Below, in pieces: positions 42,404-50,837 of a stretch of DNA of 64,000 nt (the stretch's first letter is position 1; the number at the start of each line of letters is the position of its first letter). Below the pieces are notes generated by a model. It made no database searches, was not told the DNA's origin, and saw nothing but the letters and a program-made list of their open reading frames with translations. The position numbers and the translations under genes are program-made. The stretch spans positions 868,001 through 932,000 of the forward strand of contig NZ_BNEB01000005.1 in NCBI RefSeq assembly GCF_016860545.1. Reading direction: 5' to 3'. The DNA is from Streptomyces asoensis. GTDB lineage: Bacteria; Actinomycetota; Actinomycetes; Streptomycetales; Streptomycetaceae.

Positions 42404-43666
42404 ATGCACATCAACGCCCCCCTCGCCGAAACCCTGTCCGTCGTCCTGCTCGCCGCCGCGCTCGGCTGGGCGGTGCTGCGTCCTGCCGGGCGGTCGGAGG
42501 CCCTGGTGGCCGTCCCGGCCGCCGCCCTGGTGATCGCCCTCGGGGCCGTCTCCCCGGAGCACGCCCTGGCGGAGGCGGAACGGCTCGGGCCGGTCGTCGG
42601 CTTCCTCGCGGCGGTGCTGGTGCTGGCGCACCTGTGCGACGTCGAGGGCCTCTTCACCGCGTGCGGGGCGTGGATGGCCCGGCGGTCGGCGGGCAGCCCG
42701 CGGCGGCTGCTGGTCGCGGTGTTCGCGCTGGCCTCGGTGATCACTGCCGTGCTCAGTCTCGACGCGACCGTGGTCCTGCTGACGCCGGTGGTGTTCGCCA
42801 CCGCCGGCCGGATGGGGGTGCGTGCCAAGCCGCACGTCTACGCCTGCGCGCACCTGTCGAACACGGCCTCGCTGCTGCTGCCGGTCTCCAATCTCACCAA
42901 CCTGCTGGCGTTCGAGGCGAGCGGGCTGAGCTTCACCCGGTTCGCGGCGCTGATGGCGCTGCCCTGGGTGGTCGCGGTCGGCGCCGAGTACCTGATCTTC
43001 CGCCGCTTCTTCGCCGCCGACCTGCCCGCCGCCGAGCCCGTCGCCGACGACGGCCCGGCGCCCGAGCTGCCGCTGTTCGCGCTGGTCACCGTGGCCTGCA
43101 CGCTCGTCGGGTTCGTGGTGGCGTCGGCGGTCGGGATCGAACCGGCGTGGGCCGCGTTCGCCGGGGCGCTGGTCATGGCCGGGCGCGCGCTGGTGCGGCG
43201 GCGGGTCACCCCCGTCGCGGTGGTGAAGGCCGCGGCGCCCGGATTCCTGGCGTTCGTGCTCGCGCTCGGCATCGTCGTGCGGGCGGTCGTGGACAACGGT
43301 CTCGCCGACGCCCTGGGGCACGTCCTGCCGGACGGCTCGGATCTGCCCGCACTGCTCGCCGTCGCCGCGCTGGCCGCCGTGCTGGCCAACCTGATCAACA
43401 ACCTGCCCGCGGTGCTGGTCCTGGTGCCGCTCGCCGCGCCGGCCGGGACCGGGGCGGTGCTCGCCGTCCTGCTCGGGGTCAACATCGGCCCCAACCTGAC
43501 GTACGCCGGCTCGCTGGCGACGCTGCTGTGGCGGCGCGTGGTGCAGGCGCGCGAGGACCGGGTGGGGCTCGGGGAGTTCACCCGGCTGGGGCTGCTGACC
43601 GTGCCGACGGCGCTGGTCGGGGCCGTGGTCGCGCTGTGGGCCTCGCTCCAGGTGATCGGGGTCTGA
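42404..43666 (+). CDS. ArsB/SLC13-type membrane transporter
   Basis: A 420-residue membrane protein with about 10-11 hydrophobic segments, of the ion-transporter superfamily that includes ArsB (arsenite export) and SLC13 carriers. Matching pattern elements are the early hairpin DVEGLFTACGAWMARRS, the SLDATVVLLTPVVFA helix, the LSNTASLLLPVSNLTNLLAF loop (typical SNxxSxxxPxxNxTN signature) and the repeat ANLINNLPAVLVLVPLA in the C-terminal half. The two hairpins are inverted copies. No arsR or arsC is nearby, so arsenite is not certain. ATG 42404 is chosen; 42368 is possible. Confidence 0.82.
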   Translation: MHINAPLAETLSVVLLAAALGWAVLRPAGRSEALVAVPAAALVIALGAVSPEHALAEAERLGPVVGFLAAVLVLAHLCDVEGLFTACGAWMARRSAGSPRRLLVAVFALASVITAVLSLDATVVLLTPVVFATAGRMGVRAKPHVYACAHLSNTASLLLPVSNLTNLLAFEASGLSFTRFAALMALPWVVAVGAEYLIFRRFFAADLPAAEPVADDGPAPELPLFALVTVACTLVGFVVASAVGIEPAWAAFAGALVMAGRALVRRRVTPVAVVKAAAPGFLAFVLALGIVVRAVVDNGLADALGHVLPDGSDLPALLAVAALAAVLANLINNLPAVLVLVPLAAPAGTGAVLAVLLGVNIGPNLTYAGSLATLLWRRVVQAREDRVGLGEFTRLGLLTVPTALVGAVVALWASLQVIGV

Positions 43667-43690
43667 CCTCCGGCCGACCGGCCGCCCGCG

Positions 43691-45682
43691 TCAGTGCCCG
43701 CCGTACCCGGAGCCGTACCCGCCGGAGCCGTAGCCGCCGTATCCGCCGTATCCGTAGCCGGGTCCGCCGTAGCCGCCGGACGAGCCCGGCCAGCCGCCCG
43801 GCGTGCAGGAGGGCGAGCAGGACGTGCTGCCCGAGGTCGAGCCCGAACCCGAGGTCGTCGGGCCGGTGGAGTCCGGGGTGGCGGACGGTGTCGGCGCGGG
43901 CGTCGACCTGGGGGGCTTCGCCGCCTTGGGAGTGACGGCCGGCGCCGGGGTCCGTGAGGGGGTGCTGTCGGCGCCCCAGTTGACGAACTGCATCTGCGGA
44001 TCGGGCTGCGAGGTGTCGATCACCCAGCGCTGGGCGGCGCTGTCCACCCGGTTCTTCAGGACGAGGGCGCCCGACCCGTCGGTGGCCGCGGGCGCCAGGG
44101 CCAGGTTCTGTCCCGACCGCGGCACCAGGGTCCCCTGGAGGGTGAAGTCGTAGCGGACGTTCTTCGGGTCGGGCTGGGCGGCGCCCGCGCAGGGGGCCAG
44201 CCGCACCGAGTAGCCGAGGTGGGAGTCGAGGCACAGACCGCCGTCGGCGGCGCTGCGCACCAGCCCGTCCGGTTCGTACGACCACTGCTGGCCGGGCGCC
44301 GAGGAGCAGGCGGCGAGCTCGGTCTCGGCGCCGCTGACGGGCTTCGAGCCGACGATGCCGATGCACAGCCCGGAGGCGACGTTGTGCAGCCGGCCGCGCA
44401 CCGTGCCCTGGGCGTCCTCGCCGAGCCCCACGAGGGAGGGGTCGGAGGTGGCGTTGTCCGTGCCGGGGGCCTTCGTGTCCGGCGTCCCGCTGCCCGCGGT
44501 CGGGGAGCCCCCGCCGCCCGAGCCGACGGCCGCCCATACGGCGAGCGGGAGGACGACCAGCCCGCTCACGGTGAGGACGGCGGCGGCGAGGTTGCGGCGG
44601 CGGGCGCGGCGGGCCGCCTTCTGGGCCGAGCGGCTGGACGCGGGACGGGAGTCGTCGCCTGGCTCGGTGCGGGAGGCGGACCCGGGCCGCGAGACGATGC
44701 GCGCGAACGCCCCCGCCCGGACACCGGCGCGGGAGGCCGGGTCCGCCGCGGCAGCGGCCGTGCCGGGGTCCGCGGCCGCCGGGGTCCCGTCGGTGAAGGC
44801 CTCGCCGGTGTAGCCGCGGGGCGCCTCGGCGGGGGGCTCGGCGGGTCCGCCGTCGCCGGACATCCTGAGCTCCACGTAGGCGCCTGCCGCCCAGCCGAGC
44901 ACGCCCTGGGCGAGGGCCGCGCCGAGCAGGCCCTCGAACTGCCGCAGCTGGTCGGCGGTGTGCAGGCAGTGCCGGCACTGTTCCAGGTGGGCGCGCAGAT
45001 CCGGGTCGAGGTCGGCGCCGCCGCGGCGGCAGGTGACGTCCAGCAGCCGGTCGTAGCGGTGGCACTCGTCGTCGGTGGCGAGTTCACGGTGGACCTGGAG
45101 GGTCTCCTCGCGCAGCCGCTCGCGGGACCGCCGCAGTTCGACGCGGGCGCCCTCCTCCTCGAGGCCCAGCAGCCCGGCCGGCACCGACAGCGGTTCCGCC
45201 TCGACCTCGGTGTGCCAGAGCAGACAGCGGGCGGACTGCGGCAGACGCTGGAAGGCCCGCGACAGGATCCGCCGGTTCAGCGGCGGCAGCAGCCGGGCGG
45301 CCGTGCGGTCGCGGTCCTCGCCCTCGGAGCGCAGTGCCGGGTGCAGCAGGTCACGGCGGCCGTCGGCGTCCCATTCGCCGGCGATGCGGCGGACGGTGAC
45401 CAGCAGATGGGGACGCCAGGCGGCCGTCGGCCCGTTCTGCCGCAGGCTCTCGCCGAACAGCCGCGTGAAGGCCGCCGTGGTGAGCATGCCCGCCGCGCGC
45501 TCACCGTCGGTGCACAGCCGGGCGTAGGCGAAGGCGGCGGCCCAGTGGCGGTCCAGCAGCTCACCGACGGGATGCAGTGCGGGTGACGCCCCCGTCCACT
45601 TCTTCAGCTCCGAGCTCAGCTGTTCGTCCGTCGCGTCGAAGCGGCGCGCCGAAGGGGAATTCGACAGGCCTGCGTCATTCAC
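43691..45682 (-). CDS. Second sigma-like/zinc-finger/TM/ricin-lectin fusion protein
   Basis: A 663-residue paralogue of the protein at 30035-31678 with the same order: ECF-like region (about 35-205, with RLPQSARCLLWHTEVEAEPL), anti-sigma zinc motif H232-xxx-C236-xx-C239, long Ala/Pro linker, membrane segment (about 368-388) and ricin-type lectin (QQWSYEPDG and QRWVID strands). It adds a C-terminal tail made almost only of Gly, Tyr, Ser and Pro (last 30 residues), like glycine-rich surface adhesins. GTG 45682 is chosen because GGAAGGA lies nine bases upstream; an ATG at 45691 sits on that site. Confidence 0.85.
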   Translation of the reverse strand: MNDAGLSNSPSARRFDATDEQLSSELKKWTGASPALHPVGELLDRHWAAAFAYARLCTDGERAAGMLTTAAFTRLFGESLRQNGPTAAWRPHLLVTVRRIAGEWDADGRRDLLHPALRSEGEDRDRTAARLLPPLNRRILSRAFQRLPQSARCLLWHTEVEAEPLSVPAGLLGLEEEGARVELRRSRERLREETLQVHRELATDDECHRYDRLLDVTCRRGGADLDPDLRAHLEQCRHCLHTADQLRQFEGLLGAALAQGVLGWAAGAYVELRMSGDGGPAEPPAEAPRGYTGEAFTDGTPAAADPGTAAAAADPASRAGVRAGAFARIVSRPGSASRTEPGDDSRPASSRSAQKAARRARRRNLAAAVLTVSGLVVLPLAVWAAVGSGGGGSPTAGSGTPDTKAPGTDNATSDPSLVGLGEDAQGTVRGRLHNVASGLCIGIVGSKPVSGAETELAACSSAPGQQWSYEPDGLVRSAADGGLCLDSHLGYSVRLAPCAGAAQPDPKNVRYDFTLQGTLVPRSGQNLALAPAATDGSGALVLKNRVDSAAQRWVIDTSQPDPQMQFVNWGADSTPSRTPAPAVTPKAAKPPRSTPAPTPSATPDSTGPTTSGSGSTSGSTSCSPSCTPGGWPGSSGGYGGPGYGYGGYGGYGSGGYGSGYGGH

Positions 45683-46027
45683 GGTCTGCATTCCTTCCGG
45701 GGGCATGCGGCATAAAGTCCATACCATCGGGTATGCGAACCCGCCCACGAGGCAGGATCGGCTCACACAGGTTCGGCACCTCTGGCGTCCGCGGGGACAG
45801 CTCTTTTGAAGCGTGGGGGGTGTGAACGGGAGGTGTCTCGTGCGCGCGGCGCGGAAAGCGTGGTCCGCGCGCCGACACGGCACACCTTCGCACAGCCGCA
45901 CCAGGCGTAACAAGGGATCCAGCGGTTTCGAGCATTGTCCGCGACCCGAATGATTTTGACGAAACGTCAACGGTGGAACGCCCGGTGGGGTGGTCACTGT
46001 ATGGGTGTCCCTTTTGACGCCTCTTTC
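45683..46027. other. Gap upstream of the second lectin fusion gene
   Basis: About 345 bases of lower GC between the AraC-type gene's 3' end and the fusion gene's start. It includes the palindrome TTGACG-AAA-CGTCAA (45956-45970), 275 bases upstream of the fusion gene; use as operator is uncertain. No gene is visible. Confidence 0.45.
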
Positions 46028-47002
46028 TCATGTGCCTTTCGGGGCGGTCGGGGTGGTAATTGCCGCTCGTATTCCCTCCCGGTACGCGCCGGGCGGTGTG
46101 CCGTGGCGGGCCCGGAAGACCCGGCTGAAGTGGAACGCGCTCGCGAACCCCGAGGCCGACGCCACCCGTTCCACGGACAGGTCGGTGCCCTCCAGCAGCC
46201 GGGCCGCGTGCCGCAACCGCACCTCGCGCAGTGCCCGCATCGGGGAGTGGCCGGTCTGCTCCGCGAAGAGATGCGCGAAACGCGACGGCGACAGCGCGAC
46301 CTGCGCGGCGAGCGAGCGGACGCTGTGCGGGGCGCCGGGATCGGCCGCCATCAGCGCCTGCGCCCGGCGGACCCGTTCGTCCGGGCCCGGCGGGGACGCG
46401 GGTGCGCGGGCCGAGGCGGCGGCGAGCAGGACGGCCTCCTCCAGTGCGGACAGGGCGAGTTCGCGGGCGGCGGAGCCGTGGGCCACCACGATCCCCGGGT
46501 CGCCGGCCGGCGCCTCGGCCGCGATCCCCAGGGCGTCGGCCGGCACTTCGGCGTCCGTCCACCGGGCGTCGGCGTACATCCGGCGCCAGGCACCCTCCAC
46601 CCGGTCGTGCAGCGCGGCCGGGACGGGACCGACGGCGTACAGACCGTCCGGGTCCCCGCCGGTGCCGTACGGGCGGAGCCAGGGCGTCCAGGAGGGCCGG
46701 GCCTGGCAGTGGGCCCACCAGAACCGCCAGTGCGGGCAGCCGGGTTCGACGCCGTAGGCGTGCGGCACCCCGGGGGCGAGCACCACGAGGTGGCCGGCGC
46801 CCGCCGTCACCTCGCTCCCGCCCTGCCGCAGCCGCCCCCGGCCGCCCGTCGTCCAGACGAACAGCCAACTGTCGGCTCCGCGGGGCCGGTCGACGCCGTA
46901 CCCGGGCCGCTCGTCGAAGTGCCCGACGACCACAAGTCCGGGCGGCGGGGAGGGGTGTCCGGGCCCGGCAGCGGCGGGCAGGCCGTCAGCAGGCACGGGC
47001 AT
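46028..47002 (-). CDS. AraC-family transcriptional regulator
   Basis: A 324-residue regulator with an N-terminal cupin-like ligand domain (about 30-130: WLFVWTTGGRGRLRQGG, then HLVVLAPGVPHAYG) and a C-terminal double helix-turn-helix (about 225-315: HSVRSLAAQVALSPSRFAHL and VERVASASGFASAFHFSRVF). The cupin fold with a Trp-rich strand is the type found in sugar-responsive activators. It is divergent from the dioxygenase gene, with 79 bases between, and probably controls it. Confidence 0.9.
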   Translation of the reverse strand: MPVPADGLPAAAGPGHPSPPPGLVVVGHFDERPGYGVDRPRGADSWLFVWTTGGRGRLRQGGSEVTAGAGHLVVLAPGVPHAYGVEPGCPHWRFWWAHCQARPSWTPWLRPYGTGGDPDGLYAVGPVPAALHDRVEGAWRRMYADARWTDAEVPADALGIAAEAPAGDPGIVVAHGSAARELALSALEEAVLLAAASARAPASPPGPDERVRRAQALMAADPGAPHSVRSLAAQVALSPSRFAHLFAEQTGHSPMRALREVRLRHAARLLEGTDLSVERVASASGFASAFHFSRVFRARHGTPPGAYREGIRAAITTPTAPKGT

Positions 47003-47081
47003 CCTCCCGCAGGGCGCGGCGGCCTAGCGTGACAGGCCGGGACCCGGGGGCCGGCGAGCCCGTGGACAGAGGAGGACGTGT

Positions 47082-47906
47082 ATGACCGTCACAGGCGTCG
47101 GCGCCGCGGGGAAGCCCGTCCTGACCAGGTCGGAACTGCGGCGGTACCGGGAGGACGGCTTCGCGGTCGTGCGCGCGCTGTTCGCGGCCGACGAGGTCGA
47201 CCGGTTGTGCGCCGAGTTCACGCGGCTGTCGGAGGCCGGGCGGCCGGTGCCCGGGCACTTCGAACCGCGTCCCGGTGACGCGGATCCGCTGCGGGCGTAC
47301 CCGCGGGTGATGCACCCGCACGAGATCAGCCCCCTCGCCCGGCAGGTGCTGCTGGACGCGCGGCTGCGGGGCGTGCTGGAGGAACTGCTCGGCGAGGAGG
47401 CGCTGGCGGCGCAGAGCATGTTCTATTTCAAGCCGCCGGGCGCCCGGGGTCAGGCACTGCATCAGGACAACTTCTATCTGCGGGTCGAACCGGGTACGTG
47501 TGTGGCGGCCTGGCTGGCCTGTGACGCGATCGACCGGGACAACGGCGGCCTGGAGGTGGTGCCCGGCACGCACCGGACGGGCCTGTTCTGCCCGGAGGAG
47601 GCGGACCCGCGGGTGTCGTTCGCCCGCGAGTACGTGCCCCCGCCGCCGGGTCTGGCGGCCGTGCCGGTCGACATGACCGCCGGTGACGTGCTGTTCTTCA
47701 ACGGCAGCCTGGTGCACGGGTCGCAGCCCAACCGCTCGGCCGACCGCTTCCGCCGGTCGTTCATCGGGCACTACGTCGGCCGGTCGACGCAGCGCATCGG
47801 GCAGTACTACCGGACGCTGTCCATGGCCGGCGAGCGGGTCCCGCTGGAGCCGAGCGAGGGCGCGGGCCCCTGCGGTACGGAGTTCGCGCCCCGGGGCCCG
47901 CACTAG
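47082..47906 (+). CDS. Phytanoyl-CoA dioxygenase (PhyH) family protein
   Basis: A 274-residue Fe(II)/2-oxoglutarate oxygenase. The 2-His-1-carboxylate triad is visible: His and Asp in ALHQDNFYLR (near 127-129) and the distal His in VHGSQPN (near 206); the 2-oxoglutarate Arg follows in ADRFRRSFIGHY. The family hydroxylates unactivated carbons in lipids or secondary metabolites. GGAGGAC before ATG 47082. Divergent AraC-type regulator suggests substrate induction; the gene ends 6 bases from the convergent reductase. Substrate unknown. Confidence 0.9.
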   Translation: MTVTGVGAAGKPVLTRSELRRYREDGFAVVRALFAADEVDRLCAEFTRLSEAGRPVPGHFEPRPGDADPLRAYPRVMHPHEISPLARQVLLDARLRGVLEELLGEEALAAQSMFYFKPPGARGQALHQDNFYLRVEPGTCVAAWLACDAIDRDNGGLEVVPGTHRTGLFCPEEADPRVSFAREYVPPPPGLAAVPVDMTAGDVLFFNGSLVHGSQPNRSADRFRRSFIGHYVGRSTQRIGQYYRTLSMAGERVPLEPSEGAGPCGTEFAPRGPH

Positions 47907-47912
47907 GACACG

Positions 47913-48881
47913 TCAGTGGCCGGCGATCGGGTGGGGCGCGTAGGGCTCCTCCAGTTCGGCCAACTCCTTCTCGGTCAGCATCAGTTCGGTGGCCGCCACC
48001 GCGTCCTCGAGGTGCCGGGGCTTGGCGGCTCCGACGATCGGGGCGGTCACCGTGGGCTGGTGCAGCAGCCAGGCCAGGGCGACCTGGGCGCGCGGGACTC
48101 CCCGGTCGGCGGCGATCCGGGTGACCGCCTCGACGGTGGCGCGGTCGCCCTCCTGGTAGAGGGAGTCGCCGAAACCGTCCGTGGCGCTGCGGCCGGTCTC
48201 GGTGCCCCAGTCGCGGGTGAGACGGCCGCGGGCCAGCGGACTCCACGGCAGCACGCCGACCCCCTGGTCCGCGCACAGGGGCAGCATCTCGCGCTCCTCC
48301 TCGCGATAGAGCAGGTTGTAGTGGTTCTGCATCGACACGAACCTGGTCCAGCCGTGCCGCTCGGCCGTGTACTGCATCTTGGAGAACTGCCAGGCGTACA
48401 TCGAACTCGCCCCGATGTAGCGGACCTTGCCCGCCTTCACCAGGTCGTGCAGCGCCTCCATGGTCTCCTCGACCGGGGTGTGGGGGTCGAAGCGGTGGAT
48501 CTGGTACAGGTCGACGTGGTCGGTGCCGAGGCGGCGCAGGCTGTGGTCGATCTCGGAGAGGATCGCCTTGCGGGACAGTCCGGCCCCGTTGGGTCCGGGA
48601 CGCATCCGGCCGTGCACCTTCGTCGCGAGCACGATCTCGTCCCGTCGGGCGAAGTCGCGCAGCGCCCTGCCGACGATCTCCTCGCTGGTGCCGTCGGAGT
48701 AGACGTTCGCGGTGTCGAAGAAGGTGACGCCCGCTTCGAGGGCCTGCCGGATCAGCGGCCGCGACGCCTCCTCGTCGAGGGTCCACTCGTGCGCGCCCCG
48801 GTCGGGAAGTCCGTAGGTCATGCAGCCCAGACTGATCCGTGACACGTCCAGACCCGTCGAGCCGAGCTTCACGTACTGCAT
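47913..48881 (-). CDS. Aldo/keto reductase
   Basis: A 322-residue NADPH-dependent oxidoreductase with the AKR TIM barrel. Catalytic Asp and Tyr are in FFDTANVYSDG, Lys in VLATKVHG and His in LYQIHRFD; the NADP phosphate loop is GAAKPRHLEDAV. Sequence features such as the R-x-G-E-W-like ADxxGVGVLPWSPLARG place it among the YakC/AKR13 or K+ channel beta-type members. ATG 48881 has GGAGCGG upstream. It is the last gene of the run NTF2-like, flavoprotein, reductase under control of the TetR-type operators at 49974-50023. Confidence 0.92.
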   Translation of the reverse strand: MQYVKLGSTGLDVSRISLGCMTYGLPDRGAHEWTLDEEASRPLIRQALEAGVTFFDTANVYSDGTSEEIVGRALRDFARRDEIVLATKVHGRMRPGPNGAGLSRKAILSEIDHSLRRLGTDHVDLYQIHRFDPHTPVEETMEALHDLVKAGKVRYIGASSMYAWQFSKMQYTAERHGWTRFVSMQNHYNLLYREEEREMLPLCADQGVGVLPWSPLARGRLTRDWGTETGRSATDGFGDSLYQEGDRATVEAVTRIAADRGVPRAQVALAWLLHQPTVTAPIVGAAKPRHLEDAVAATELMLTEKELAELEEPYAPHPIAGH

Positions 48882-48956
48882 CGTCACCGCTCCTGAGATC
48901 GATGTGGGGTACGGCAAAGGAGCGTACGTCGGCCCGGCCGGGCGGGCCGTGCCCGC

Positions 48957-49475
48957 TCACTCGATCAGGTCCAGCGCCCGCTCCCACCCGAAGTCCTCCC
49001 CCCGGGTCCGGTCCCGGGGTTCCGCGAACCGGACGCCCGTGCCGCGCAGCCGTATCAGGCTGTCCCGGTAGGCGGGGTGGCCCGCGAGGGTCTCGTTCAC
49101 GCAGGGCAGGACGCCGACCGGGACACCGAGTCCGCAGGCCTCGCACAGGGTGCCCAGGGCGAGCGTGTCGGCGATGCCCGCCGCCCACTTGTTGATCGTG
49201 TTGAAGGTGGCCGGGGCGACGACGACCGCGTCGGGTGCCGGGAAGGGCCGGGGATCGTCCGGGCGCCGCCAGGCCGAACGGATCGGACGCCCGGTGCGCT
49301 CCTCGACGGCGGCGGTGTCGAAGAAGCCGTTCATGGCGTGCGGTGTCGCGATGACACCGACGCGCCACCGCCGCTCCTGCGCGGCGGTGATCAGCCGGCC
49401 GACGTCGGCCGCGACACCGGCGGCGCAGACCACGACGTAGAGGAACGGCCCCTGCTGGTCCTGCTGTTCGGTCAT
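48957..49475 (-). CDS. Flavoprotein (HFCD/PPC decarboxylase-like)
   Basis: A 172-residue protein of the homo-oligomeric flavin-containing Cys decarboxylase fold: GVAADVGRLITAAQERRWRVGVIATP at the N-terminus, and PDAVVVAPATFNTINKWAAGIADTLA (near 80-105), the FMN-binding PxxxNT-like loop. The catalytic His of the decarboxylases is not obvious. Family members bind FMN and act on phosphopantothenoylcysteine, or as small flavin reductases in antibiotic pathways. The gene starts 9 bases after the preceding stop, so translation is coupled. Confidence 0.82.
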   Translation of the reverse strand: MTEQQDQQGPFLYVVVCAAGVAADVGRLITAAQERRWRVGVIATPHAMNGFFDTAAVEERTGRPIRSAWRRPDDPRPFPAPDAVVVAPATFNTINKWAAGIADTLALGTLCEACGLGVPVGVLPCVNETLAGHPAYRDSLIRLRGTGVRFAEPRDRTRGEDFGWERALDLIE

Positions 49476-49484
49476 CCGCGCACC

Positions 49485-49946
49485 CTACTCAAGGGGGAAG
49501 GACAGACCCCGTTCGGCTTCGGGGCGCGGGCCGTGGAGGCGGCGCTCGGACGCGTCGATGCGGACGTCGTCGATGCTCGCCTCGCGGCGGGTCATCAGCC
49601 CGTGCCCGTCGAACTCCCACAGTTCGTTGCCGTAGCTGCGCCACCACTGCCCGGCCTCGTCGCGCGACTCGTACTGGAAGCGGACGGCGATGCGGTCGCC
49701 GTCGAACGCCCAGAGGTCCTTGCGCAGCGCGTACTCGTGCTCGCGGGCCCACTTGGCGGTGAGGAACGCGACGATCGCGGCGCGGCCGGTGAGGAAGGTG
49801 CCGCGGTTGCGCCAGACCGAGTCCTCGGAGTAGGCGAGGGCGACCCGGTGGGGATCCCGGGTGTTCCAGGCGTCCTCGGCGGCCTGGACCTTGCGGGCGG
49901 CGGTCTCCCGGGTGAACGGGGGCAGGGGTGGACGGGCGTCCGGCAT
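49485..49946 (-). CDS. NTF2-like (DUF1348) protein
   Basis: A 153-residue protein of the nuclear transport factor 2 / SnoaL fold, DUF1348 group: an N-terminal helix with AARKVQAAEDAWNTRDPHRV, then curved sheet strands NRGTFLTGRAAIVAFLTAKW, IAVRFQYESRDEAGQW and NELWEFDGHGLMTRREASID. Such small cone-shaped proteins bind or isomerise hydrophobic ligands. AGGAG lies before ATG 49946. First gene of the operon, directly downstream of the TetR operators. Confidence 0.88.
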   Translation of the reverse strand: MPDARPPLPPFTRETAARKVQAAEDAWNTRDPHRVALAYSEDSVWRNRGTFLTGRAAIVAFLTAKWAREHEYALRKDLWAFDGDRIAVRFQYESRDEAGQWWRSYGNELWEFDGHGLMTRREASIDDVRIDASERRLHGPRPEAERGLSFPLE

Positions 49947-49973
49947 GGTGGCTCCTGACGTGCGGAACATGAG

Positions 49974-50023
49974 GGGAACGAGCGTTCTCCGAATGACTGC
50001 TAACATAGAGAACGTCCGTTCTC
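49974..50023. promoter_or_regulatory. Two TetR operators in the divergent promoter
   Basis: Site 1 is GAGAACG-TC-CGTTCTC (50008-50023), a perfect 7-2-7 palindrome. Site 2 is GGGAACG-AG-CGTTCTC (49974-49989), the same with one mismatch. Both lie between the NTF2-like gene and the TetR gene, so the regulator is expected to repress both directions. Confidence 0.85.
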
Positions 50024-50056
50024 ACGTCAAGGAAACCCGAGGAGCGATGGTCGTCC

Positions 50057-50650
50057 ATGGACAGCGCGACAGCCCGTGAACAGGCGCTCGACGCCGCCGA
50101 GAAGCTGTTCTACGGCCGCGGGGTGCAGTCCGTCGGCATGGACGACGTCCGTGGCGCCTCCGGGGTGTCGCTCAAGCGGCTGTACCAGCTCTTCCCGGCC
50201 AAGGAGCAGTTGGTGGAGGCCTACCTGGAGCGCCGGGACGTGCGCTGGCGCGCGGCGCTGGCGGAGTCGGTCGCACGGCACGCGGACCCCGTGGAGCGGA
50301 TCCTGGCCGTCTTCGACTGGCTGGAGCGGTGGTTCGGCGAGCCGGACTTCCGCGGCTGCGCCTGGATCAACGCCTACGGCGAGCTGGGCGCGACCTCGGA
50401 GCGCATCGCGAGCCGGGTGCGCTCGCACAAGCGGGCGTTCCGCGACTACATGGGAGCTCTCGTGGCCGACGCGGACCTCCCGGAGGCGCTCGCCGGCTCG
50501 TTGTCCCTGCTGGCCGAGGGCGCGATCGTGACGGCCGGGATCAGCGGCGGCGCCGCCCCCGCGGTCCAGGCGCGTGAGGCGGCGCGGCAGCTGCTGGACG
50601 CGGAGCGCCCCGGCCCGGACGTCAGCCGCCGGCCTCCCCGGACAGCCTGA
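50057..50650 (+). CDS. TetR/AcrR-family regulator
   Basis: A 197-residue repressor. The N-terminal helix-turn-helix (about 8-50) reads ALDAAEKLFYGRGVQSVGMD, then SLKRLYQLFPAKEQLVEAYL. The C-terminal ligand domain is helical, of the TetR_C_33/LmrA-like type. It is divergent from the NTF2-flavoprotein-reductase run with two operators between. GGAG lies twelve bases before the ATG. Its 3' end overlaps that of the ferredoxin gene by 29 bases. Confidence 0.92.
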   Translation: MDSATAREQALDAAEKLFYGRGVQSVGMDDVRGASGVSLKRLYQLFPAKEQLVEAYLERRDVRWRAALAESVARHADPVERILAVFDWLERWFGEPDFRGCAWINAYGELGATSERIASRVRSHKRAFRDYMGALVADADLPEALAGSLSLLAEGAIVTAGISGGAAPAVQAREAARQLLDAERPGPDVSRRPPRTA

Positions 50651-50825
50651 CGGCGCCGACCGGACAGGCCCGGGCCGCTTCGCGGACCATCGGGTCACCG
50701 CCGCCGTCCTCCCGGCCGGGCAGGATTGTGCTGAAGCCGTCGTCGTCCTGGGTGAAGACCCCCGGGGCGGCCAGGGCGCACTGGCCGGCGCCGATGCAGA
50801 CGTCCGCGTCGATGTGGATACGCAT
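50622..50825 (-). CDS. 3Fe-4S ferredoxin of P450 system
   Basis: A 67-residue ferredoxin. The cluster ligands are Cys in VCIGAGQC (positions 10 and 16, with Gly/Ala in place of the second Cys) and CPVGAV (near 54), which leaves three cysteines and hence a 3Fe-4S centre, usual in Streptomyces P450 partners. It starts 12 bases after the P450 stop and would deliver electrons to it. Its gene ends inside the convergent TetR gene. Confidence 0.93.
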   Translation of the reverse strand: MRIHIDADVCIGAGQCALAAPGVFTQDDDGFSTILPGREDGGGDPMVREAARACPVGAVRLSGEAGG

Positions 50826-50837
50826 ACCGGCGACCCC

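Noticed and set aside
42404..43666. Confirmed arsenite pump
   Set aside because: The fold matches, but no arsR, arsC or other arsenic gene is nearby and substrate residues cannot be read.
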